Positions 1 through 5,546 of a DNA stretch of 19,710 nucleotides are shown here, piece by piece (positions within the stretch are counted from its first letter, which is position 1; each line of letters starts with the position of its first letter). The stretch lies in contig CABQJX010000045.1 of assembly GCA_902464595.1 (NCBI GenBank), forward strand, positions 1 through 19,710, given 5' to 3'. Made by a program: the position numbers and the translations under genes. Below the pieces are notes generated by a model, which searched no databases, was not told the DNA's origin, and saw only the letters and a program-made list of their open reading frames with translations. This DNA is from an uncultured Lachnoclostridium sp. (GTDB lineage Bacteria; Bacillota; Clostridia; Lachnospirales; Lachnospiraceae).

Positions 1-518
1 CCCTGGGAATCTGCTAACTGGGCAGCTACGGGATCTGTTACGGCAGTGTAGATCACAGGGATGCCAGACTTTTTGGAAACCCCGTATTCTGCCTGGGCCA
101 TGGGAGTGGCGATGGCACACATGAGATCCACGCCGCTGCCTGCAAAATCAGAGGCGATCTGGCTGGCAGTCCCTCCGTTGGCCTGGGCATTGTAATAGAC
201 AACATTGAGATTTTCTCCCTCTTTGATGCCTTCTTCGGCTAAGCCTTCCAGAAAACCCTGGCGGCAGTTATCCAGGGAGCCGTGCTCTGCAAACTGGCCG
301 ATGCCGATGGTGTAGGAAGCCTGGCTGTCGGCCTGGGCCTTTCCTTTTTCTGATTCCTCCGTAACAGTGGGATCAGCCTTTGTGTTTTCTGAAGACGAAG
401 CCTCAGAACTTTTCGTGTCTGCTGGGGCAGAAGATGTGTCTTTGACTGTAACCTTGCATCCGGATAACAGGGATGCGCTCATAACTGCTGTCAGGATCAT
501 TGCCATTGTCTTTTTCAT
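1..518 (-). CDS. ABC transporter substrate-binding lipoprotein (TrpX-like), 5' part only
   Basis: This is the N-terminal 172 residues of a secreted lipoprotein; the gene continues beyond the left edge. The signal peptide starts MKKTMAMILTAV and ends in a lipobox LLSGC (Cys21), so the mature protein should be anchored outside the membrane. A Ser/Glu/Lys-rich linker follows to about residue 68. The solute-binding fold then begins (YTIGIGQFAEHGSLDNC, then a GFLEGLAEEG segment), typical of the PF04392 family of ABC substrate-binding proteins, which includes tryptophan-linked TrpX. ATG at 518 is preferred because GGAGG lies 8 nt upstream; the in-frame ATG at 524 would leave only 2 nt. The permease and ATPase genes would be expected just left of the window. 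The ligand is inferred as tryptophan only from the tRNA-Trp-type T-box upstream; an aromatic precursor is possible. Confidence 0.85.
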   Translation of the reverse strand, partial: MKKTMAMILTAVMSASLLSGCKVTVKDTSSAPADTKSSEASSSENTKADPTVTEESEKGKAQADSQASYTIGIGQFAEHGSLDNCRQGFLEGLAEEGIKEGENLNVVYYNAQANGGTASQIASDFAGSGVDLMCAIATPMAQAEYGVSKKSGIPVIYTAVTDPVAAQLADSQ

Positions 519-551
519 TATCATTTCCTCCTCAAAATGGTTTTCCAAAAC

Positions 552-585
552 AAAAAACGCCCCAATCACAGCGATGCTGTGATTG
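552..585 (-). terminator. T-box regulated intrinsic terminator
   Basis: On the minus strand a perfect 10-bp stem (CAATCACAGC, loop ATC, GCTGTGATTG) is followed by GGGGCG and six T residues. Its 5' arm shares CAA with the antiterminator stem. Confidence 0.9.
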
Positions 586-842
586 AGACGAAATAGATTC
601 CGCGGTGCCACTCAATATTGACAAAATGTCCACTCTACGCATACCAACATATGCGCCGCATGGGTAACGGCTGCGGATTCCGTCGGTCCCTACAAAACGT
701 TCATAAAACGATCTTTCAGAACCGCCCTCAAAAGTCCATTCGGCTGCCAGCCCTATACCGCAATCCCACCGCCTGCGGCTCTCTGTGATAGCACTTTGAC
801 TGCTTACTCCTCTTTCTCTACGGTTTGTGTTGTTTTAGATTA
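552..842 (-). promoter_or_regulatory. T-box riboswitch leader, predicted tRNA-Trp responsive
   Basis: Read on the minus strand, the leader starts with the usual AGAAAGAGGAGTAA stem I entry (about 819-804), then AGAGAGCC and the stem I arm. It contains GAATGGAC with a UGG specifier at 738-736, and the T-box core GAGTGGCACCGCGG at 613-600. The acceptor-pairing bulge is UGGC (610-607), whose C would pair with discriminator base G, as in bacterial tRNA-Trp. TTGAG (615-611) can pair with CTCAA (587-583) to form the antiterminator base. This overlaps the terminator 5' arm, giving the expected mutually exclusive structures. Uncharged tRNA-Trp should therefore allow transcription of the transporter. 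The family call is secure; the amino-acid call rests on two agreeing signals read by eye. Confidence 0.9.
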
Positions 843-848
843 GTTGAT

Positions 849-877
849 ATGTTAATACACAAAATCAGAAATGTCAA
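849..877 (-). promoter_or_regulatory. Promoter of the T-box/transporter operon
   Basis: The minus strand carries TTGACA (877-872), a 17-bp spacer and TAACAT (854-849). This is a good sigma-A promoter that would start transcription near 842, just ahead of T-box stem I. Confidence 0.8.
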
Positions 878-895
878 GAGATGTTTCAAAAAAAC

Positions 896-924
896 TTTAA
901 TTAGATACAAAAATGTGGTACACT
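896..924 (+). promoter_or_regulatory. Probable promoter of the cytidylate-kinase-like gene
   Basis: TGGTACACT (916-924) is an extended -10 element. The -35 match (TTTAAT, 896-901, 17-bp spacer) is weak. It lies back to back with the T-box promoter in the divergent region. Confidence 0.45.
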
Positions 925-961
925 GATGGTAAGATAACTGATAATAAGGAGGCCTGATAGG

Positions 962-1600
962 ATGAGTAATAAACATTTTGTGATCACCATAGAACGCCAG
1001 TACGGAAGCGGAGGACGTCTCACTGGCAAGCGTCTGGCAGAAGAACTTGGCATCAGCTTTTACGATGAGGAAATCCTGAAAATGACATCTGAGACCAGCG
1101 CCATCGGAGAGCAGTATTTCCGTTTGGCTGACGAGAAGGCAGGAAATAAATTGCTGTACCGTATTGTTACCAATATGAAGCCGGAGCTGACGGAGCCAGA
1201 CAAGGATGGTCCTAATATTACATCGCCGGAGAACCTGTTCCGTTTCCAATCCTCTGTGATCCGCCGGCTGGCAGCGTCTGAGACATGTATTATTGTGGGA
1301 CGCTGCGGCAACTATGTGCTCCAGGATCAGATGGAGGATGTGGTGCGCATCTTCGTATACGCAGACACGGTTACCAGGATCCGCAGGGTTATGGACGTAG
1401 ATAAGGTGGATGAGGCGGAGGCCCTGCGCCGGATGCGCCGGATCGATAAGGAGAGAACTGAATATCATCGGTATTTCACCGGCAGAGAGTGGATGGATAT
1501 GGAAAATTATGACCTGCCCATCAACGCCAGCCGGATCGATTATGACCAGATGATCCAGCTGATCAAGGATTATCTGAAAATAAGAGGATACCTTTCATGA
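962..1600 (+). CDS. Cytidylate kinase-like family protein
   Basis: A 212-residue soluble P-loop protein. The N-terminus reads ITIERQYGSGGRLTGKRLAE, the GSGGRxxGKxLA nucleotide-binding signature of the Cytidylate_kin2 (PF13189) family common in Clostridia. ISFYDEEIL follows, and CIIVGRCGNYVL (about residues 109-120) fits the central strand and Arg-containing segment of this fold. A basic region RIRRVMDVDKVDEAEALRRMRRIDKERTEYHR would form the lid. The length matches the family. AAGGAGG ends 9 nt before the ATG. The gene is divergent from the transporter operon, convergent with aroA, and closed by its own terminator, so it is probably monocistronic. Members are named by similarity to CMP kinase; the physiological substrate is not known to me, and true Cmk is usually encoded elsewhere. 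Confidence 0.85.
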   Translation: MSNKHFVITIERQYGSGGRLTGKRLAEELGISFYDEEILKMTSETSAIGEQYFRLADEKAGNKLLYRIVTNMKPELTEPDKDGPNITSPENLFRFQSSVIRRLAASETCIIVGRCGNYVLQDQMEDVVRIFVYADTVTRIRRVMDVDKVDEAEALRRMRRIDKERTEYHRYFTGREWMDMENYDLPINASRIDYDQMIQLIKDYLKIRGYLS

Positions 1601-1616
1601 GGGGAAGTACCGTCCT

Positions 1617-1639
1617 TGGGATTTTGATTCCCATTTTTT
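1617..1639 (+). terminator. Intrinsic terminator after the cytidylate-kinase-like gene
   Basis: TGGGA, a 7-nt loop and TCCCA form a short 5-bp stem followed by six T residues, 16 nt after the stop codon. The stem is short but position and T tract are right. Confidence 0.6.
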
Positions 1640-1666
1640 AAAACGGATTCGGGAGATGAATACAGT

Positions 1667-1698
1667 AAAAAGCGGCTGGTTAAGAGATCAGCCGCTTT
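1667..1698 (-). terminator. Intrinsic terminator of the aroF-tyrA-aroA operon
   Basis: On the minus strand AAAGCGGCTG (1698-1689) pairs perfectly with CAGCCGCTTT (1678-1669), and the T run extends to 1667. The aroA stop codon TAA lies inside the 10-nt loop, so the hairpin overlaps the last codons of aroA. Read on the plus strand the hairpin is followed by TTTAAAT and could weakly back up the facing terminator. Confidence 0.8.
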
Positions 1699-2957
1699 AA
1701 ATCGTTATAAAACTCCGGATAGGAGATAGTAACACATTCTGCCTCCTCAATGTGGGTGATCCCCTGGGCGCAGAGGCCGGCAATGGCAAAGGTCATGGCG
1801 ATGCGGTGATCCAGATGGCTGTGGATCGCTGCCCCATGCAGCGGAAATCCCCCCTCAATGATCATACCATCCTCGGTCTCCCGTACATTGGCTCCCATGG
1901 AGGAAAGCCCCTGAACCATAACCGCGATGCGGTTGGATTCCTTGACTTTTAACTCAGCCGCATCCTTGATCACAGTGGTTCCCTCAGCCAGACAAGCCAT
2001 GGCTGCGATGATGGGAAGCTCATCAATAAGGGTGGGGATCAGGCTGCCTTCGATGACCGTGCCGCAGAGTCTGCTGTGGCGCACCAGAATATCGGCAGTC
2101 GGCTCTCCATCTTCATGCTGCAGGTTTACAAGCTCCACGTGTCCGCCCATGGCCCGGCAGACCTTTAATATTCCGTCTCTTGTGGGATTGACGCCCACGT
2201 TCCGGATCAGGATTTCTGATCCTGGGATCATAAGCCCAGCCGCGATGAAGTAGGCGGCTGATGAAATGTCTCCCGGAACTTCTATGCTGCTGCTGTAAAG
2301 CTCCCGGCATGGTTCAATGGACACGGTGGTTCCCTGGGAGGATACATTAGCTCCAAAGAGCCGAAGCATCCGCTCAGAGTGATCCCTGGATACATAAGGC
2401 TCGGTAACCTTTGTCACGCCGTCAGTGTACAACCCTGCCAGCAGAACCGCAGATTTTACCTGAGCTGAGGCTACCGGCGATTCATAGTGGATGGCTTTCA
2501 GGTTCCTTCCACAGATTTTCAGAGGGGCGCAGCCATTTCCATGGATGCTGGAAATATCAGCTCCCATACGGGTCAGCGGTTCCATGATCCGTTTCATGGG
2601 ACGGCGGCATATGGAATCATCTCCGGTGAGGGTTACATCAAAGCTTTGAGGGCAGAGGATCCCTGAGATAAGCCGGGTGGTGGTTCCGCTGTTTCCGCAG
2701 TCCAGAACTTCGCTGGGAGGAAGAAGCCCTCTCATTCCCCGGCCGTGAACCAGAATGCGTTCTCCCTCCTGCTCGATGGAGACACCCATTTTTTCAAAAC
2801 AGGAGATGGTAGAGAGGCAGTCTGCCCCTCTTAAAAAATGACGGATCTCGGTGAGCCCTTTTGCGATGGAGCCCAGCATGACAGCCCGGTGGGAGATGGA
2901 TTTATCTCCGGGGACGGTCAGCTCCCCGCGCAAAGGGCCTGACTGTGTAAATTCCAT
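1680..2957 (-). CDS. aroA: 3-phosphoshikimate 1-carboxyvinyltransferase (EPSP synthase)
   Basis: Cytosolic shikimate-pathway enzyme joining shikimate 3-phosphate and phosphoenolpyruvate to EPSP. The 425-residue length is normal. Visible signatures are PGDKSISHR (residues 16-24, Lys19), DCGNSGTTTR (86-95), SAQVK (164-168), RDHSE (191-195), NPTR (257-260), LIDELP with the expected catalytic Asp312, KESNRI (339-344) and DHRIAM (383-388). Four of these (GDKS, SAQVK, RDHSE, NPTR) match the sequence pattern described for class II EPSP synthases. It is the last gene of the operon, 22 nt after tyrA, with a weak AGGT 9 nt upstream, so translation may rely partly on coupling. No expected catalytic residue is missing. 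Confidence 0.97.
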   Translation of the reverse strand: MEFTQSGPLRGELTVPGDKSISHRAVMLGSIAKGLTEIRHFLRGADCLSTISCFEKMGVSIEQEGERILVHGRGMRGLLPPSEVLDCGNSGTTTRLISGILCPQSFDVTLTGDDSICRRPMKRIMEPLTRMGADISSIHGNGCAPLKICGRNLKAIHYESPVASAQVKSAVLLAGLYTDGVTKVTEPYVSRDHSERMLRLFGANVSSQGTTVSIEPCRELYSSSIEVPGDISSAAYFIAAGLMIPGSEILIRNVGVNPTRDGILKVCRAMGGHVELVNLQHEDGEPTADILVRHSRLCGTVIEGSLIPTLIDELPIIAAMACLAEGTTVIKDAAELKVKESNRIAVMVQGLSSMGANVRETEDGMIIEGGFPLHGAAIHSHLDHRIAMTFAIAGLCAQGITHIEEAECVTISYPEFYNDLKRLIS

Positions 2958-2979
2958 AGTTGATATACCTAACCTTTCT

Positions 2980-4113
2980 TTACATGCGGAACATTTCGTA
3001 CTTGTATTTTTCCAGGCGTTCCCAGGCAGCGTTCATGGAAGCTTCGTCGTAGAAAGCGATCTTTAAAGCTCCTTCCCCCCGTTCCCTGTTGTTATTGATG
3101 CCGATATTTTTGATGCTGATGCCCTTGGCAGCCAGGATCACAGAGATGGTGGAGATAGCGCCGATCTCATCGCTTACATCCACGGTAAACTCGTAGGAAG
3201 GCTCCACGGAACCTTTGGCCCGCTCTGTGATGGAGTTTCGGTAATCCCTGGAGGACTCAAAGAGGTGGTAGATCTCCTGGCTCTGATGGTTCCGGATTTC
3301 TCTTAAAATCCTATTCAAGGATCCAATATAATCCTCCAGGATACATGCGATGGGCTCTACGTTGGTCATACAGATCTGCTCCCACATTTCTGGGGAGGAG
3401 GAGGCGATGCGGGTAATATCCTTAAATCCTCCGGCGGCCACCTGTTTCATGATCCCGTCCTCATTATCATGATCCCGTACCAGATTAACAAGGCTGGATG
3501 CGATCAGGTGGGGAAGGTGGCTGATGGCAGCTACGATGCGGTCATGTTCCCTGTAGTCTAAGATCAGGGGGATTGCCCCGATGGCCTGGGCCACAGCTAC
3601 GATGCGGCCCACATTGGGGGCCTCATGGGGATCGGGGCTGCCTGCGCTGCTTCCGGCTCCGGCTCCCTCTGGCGGCGTTACAATGTAGTAAGCGTTTTCC
3701 AGCAGATGATCGTTGGAATTATCATATCCGGTCTTTTCAGAGCCAGCCATGGGATGGCCGCCTACAAAGACGGATTCTAACCCCTGGCGGCGGATTTCTT
3801 CGTGAATGCCTGACTTTGTGCTCCCAACATCGGTAATGAGAGCGCCATCCTTTAAATAGGGGCGTATGGCGGACAGATATTCTGCATTATATTCCACAGG
3901 AGTACACAAAAAGATCAGGTCGCATTCCCTTAAATGTTCATCGATGCCATCAAGGATCACATCCACCACGCCGTCTTTTTTTGCCTGCTCTAACTTTTCC
4001 CTGGAACGCATATAGGCCATGATCCGTATGTCAGGCCGGGATTTTTTTAAGGCTCGGGCGATCGATCCGCCGATGAGTCCCAGGCCGATAAAAGCAATGG
4101 TAGAATCGGTCAT
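2980..4113 (-). CDS. tyrA: Prephenate dehydrogenase with C-terminal ACT domain
   Basis: Catalyses NAD(P)-dependent oxidative decarboxylation of prephenate to 4-hydroxyphenylpyruvate in tyrosine synthesis. The 377 residues show a Rossmann GLGLIGGS (10-17), GGHPMAGSEKTGY (118-130) with conserved His120, and SHLPH (199-203). A C-terminal ACT domain (about 307-377, YEFTVDVSDEIGAISTIS) probably binds an amino acid for feedback control, most simply tyrosine. A Gly/Ser/Pro-rich insert sits at about 148-168. An in-frame ATG at 4134 would add MRKQEIN and overlap aroF; ATG 4113 is chosen because AGGAA lies about 6 nt upstream, leaving 1 nt after the aroF stop, so the two are translationally coupled. 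No chorismate mutase domain is fused here. Confidence 0.95.
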   Translation of the reverse strand: MTDSTIAFIGLGLIGGSIARALKKSRPDIRIMAYMRSREKLEQAKKDGVVDVILDGIDEHLRECDLIFLCTPVEYNAEYLSAIRPYLKDGALITDVGSTKSGIHEEIRRQGLESVFVGGHPMAGSEKTGYDNSNDHLLENAYYIVTPPEGAGAGSSAGSPDPHEAPNVGRIVAVAQAIGAIPLILDYREHDRIVAAISHLPHLIASSLVNLVRDHDNEDGIMKQVAAGGFKDITRIASSSPEMWEQICMTNVEPIACILEDYIGSLNRILREIRNHQSQEIYHLFESSRDYRNSITERAKGSVEPSYEFTVDVSDEIGAISTISVILAAKGISIKNIGINNNRERGEGALKIAFYDEASMNAAWERLEKYKYEMFRM

Positions 4114-4114
4114 A

Positions 4115-5143
4115 TTAATTTCCTGCTTTCTCAAAGGATCTTCCGGCTAATCCGGCATAGGGCTCAATATCCCTCATCAGCTGTTCAAAGGCGTCAAAGG
4201 TGAGGGACTGAGGGCCGTCCGACAGGGCCCGCTCCGGGCATGGGTGGACTTCGATCATCAGGCCGTCTGCTCCGGCGGCGATGGCTGCCTTTGCAAGAGG
4301 ATCCACATAAGCGCGCACACCAGTTGCATGGCTGGGATCCACAATGACCGGAAGGTGGCTTTTCTGGCGGATCACAGGAACAGCGCTGATGTCCAAGGTG
4401 TTGCGGGTGGAAGTCTCATAGGTGCGGATTCCCCGCTCGCACAGCACAATATTGGGATTTCCTTCAGAGATAATGTACTCGGCGGCATTGAGCCACTCAG
4501 AGATCGTGGCGCAGAGCCCTCTCTTTAACAGAACAGGGACACCGGATTTTCCCGCCTCTTTCAGAAGCTCGAAATTCTGCATGTTTCTGGCGCCGATCTG
4601 GAGCATATCCACATATTTGACTGCACACTCAATGGCGTGGGCGCTGGTGACCTCACAGATCACATTAAGCCCCGTAGCCTCCCTGGCTTCTTTCATATAT
4701 TTGAGGCCTTCCTCCTCCAGTCCCTGGAAGGAGTAGGGGGAAGTGCGGGGCTTGTAAGCGCCTCCGCGAAGGAAGGTGGCTCCCGCCTTCTTTACGGCAA
4801 AGGCCGTTTCCATTAACTGCTCTCTGGATTCCACAGCGCAGGGGCCGGCCATTACCGTAAGGGTTCCTGGGCCGATATGGGTATTTCCCACAGGGATGAT
4901 GGAATCCTCAGGATGGAACTTCTTATTTACCAGCTTGTAGGATTCTGTGACAGCTACTACCTTGTCAACTCCCTCGCTGATCTCAATATTGGTGTCTGCC
5001 AGCTTTGTCTTATCGCCCACAACACCTACGATGGTGACCTGGGATCCTTTCGATAAATGGGGGGTCAGTCCTCTGGACTCAATGAGCGCAGTTACTTTTT
5101 GAACCGCTTCCTCGGAAGCGTTTGGTTTCATAATAATGATCAT
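4115..5143 (-). CDS. aroF: 3-deoxy-7-phosphoheptulonate (DAHP) synthase, type I beta with N-terminal regulatory domain
   Basis: First enzyme of the shikimate pathway, condensing phosphoenolpyruvate and erythrose 4-phosphate. The 342-residue product begins MIIIMKPNASEEAV, a ferredoxin-like domain (about 1-72) that in the Thermotoga-type enzyme mediates feedback inhibition by tyrosine or phenylalanine. The barrel follows: GPCAVES with metal-ligand Cys102, RGGAYKPRTSPYSFQG (126-141), LLKRG, and VDPSHATG with a metal-ligand His. The longest open frame starts at 5230 but its extension covers the -10 and part of the -35 of the operon promoter. ATG 5143 has AAGGAG 9 nt upstream and gives the family length. 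First gene of aroF-tyrA-aroA. Confidence 0.97.
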   Translation of the reverse strand: MIIIMKPNASEEAVQKVTALIESRGLTPHLSKGSQVTIVGVVGDKTKLADTNIEISEGVDKVVAVTESYKLVNKKFHPEDSIIPVGNTHIGPGTLTVMAGPCAVESREQLMETAFAVKKAGATFLRGGAYKPRTSPYSFQGLEEEGLKYMKEAREATGLNVICEVTSAHAIECAVKYVDMLQIGARNMQNFELLKEAGKSGVPVLLKRGLCATISEWLNAAEYIISEGNPNIVLCERGIRTYETSTRNTLDISAVPVIRQKSHLPVIVDPSHATGVRAYVDPLAKAAIAAGADGLMIEVHPCPERALSDGPQSLTFDAFEQLMRDIEPYAGLAGRSFEKAGN

Positions 5144-5201
5144 AATGGTTGTCTCCTTCTGTTCCATGCTGAAAATGGAAGCTGATGTAAAATGTAGTAA
5201 T

Positions 5202-5230
5202 AGTGTAAGCCAGTCCGATGGAAAAGTCAA
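5202..5230 (-). promoter_or_regulatory. Promoter of the aroF-tyrA-aroA operon
   Basis: TTGACT (5230-5225), a 17-bp spacer and TACACT (5207-5202) on the minus strand predict a start near 5195 and a leader of about 52 nt. The leader contains a small hairpin (5162-5180, 6-bp stem) just ahead of the ribosome binding site. No T-box or obvious leader peptide lies between promoter and gene. Confidence 0.75.
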
Positions 5231-5275
5231 TACTTTATTACTTTAAACTTTTACGCTTTTAAGTGTAATACTTTA
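5229..5275 (-). repeat. Pair of 9-bp direct repeats upstream of the aroF -35
   Basis: TAAAGTATT occurs at 5237-5229 (touching the -35 box) and again at 5275-5267, 38 bp apart, in a very AT-rich stretch. It could be an operator or an AT-rich UP element. The rest of the 5144-5546 intergenic region holds the two divergent promoters, a possible 29-codon ORF and a 5' leader; I see no structured RNA class that I recognise. Confidence 0.35.
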
Positions 5276-5282
5276 CTGCTGC

Positions 5283-5372
5283 TTACTTACAGGAGGTACA
5301 GACGCCCGTTCTATAAAGATCCGGATGAGATTCAGATGGGAACCCGTTTATGAAAGCAAGCTTCCGCTCCAT
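5283..5372 (-). CDS. Possible small ORF, 29 residues, unknown function
   Basis: An ATG-initiated frame begins MERKLAFINGF and ends RTGVCTSCK, with a terminal Cys-x-x-Cys. AAGGAG (5392-5387) precedes it, but the 14-nt spacing is longer than ideal. It lies wholly upstream of the aroF promoter on the same strand and shows no run of Trp, Tyr or Phe codons, so it does not look like an attenuation leader peptide. I do not recognise a family. It may be a genuine small protein or chance. Confidence 0.3.
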   Translation of the reverse strand: MERKLAFINGFPSESHPDLYRTGVCTSCK

Positions 5373-5437
5373 TTTTCTGTTGAAGTCTCCTTATAGCTGA
5401 ACTGCCTCAAGAAGTTGTGCATAATTTGATAAAAAGC

Positions 5438-5466
5438 TTGAAAAAATCAGAAAAATTTAGTAAAAT
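5438..5466 (+). promoter_or_regulatory. Promoter of the EF-G paralogue gene
   Basis: TTGAAA (5438-5443), a 17-bp spacer and TAAAAT (5461-5466) predict a start near 5473. The 5' leader carries a perfect 8-bp inverted repeat (TGCAGGGA 5489-5496, TCCCTGCA 5519-5526) with a 22-nt loop and no T tract, ending 7 nt before AGGAGG. Confidence 0.75.
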
Positions 5467-5546
5467 ACACTCATAGGCTTAAAATAAATGCAGGGATCCG
5501 GGGATGCTATTTCAGTGCTCCCTGCAAACGCACAGGAGGGAAGTTT

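Noticed and set aside
818..1468. 216-codon minus-strand open frame
   Set aside because: It lies antisense to the cytidylate-kinase-like gene and runs into the T-box leader. It has no ribosome binding site or recognisable protein, while the plus-strand gene has clear motifs.
5144..5230. 29-codon N-terminal extension of the DAHP synthase
   Set aside because: It would place the start over the operon's -10 and -35; the ATG at 5143 has a well-spaced AAGGAG and gives the family length.
5308..5396. Plus-strand 23-codon frame opposite the small ORF upstream of aroF
   Set aside because: No ribosome binding site at usable distance; AGGAGG at 5291-5296 has no start codon within range and is simply the complement of the small ORF's Thr-Ser codons.
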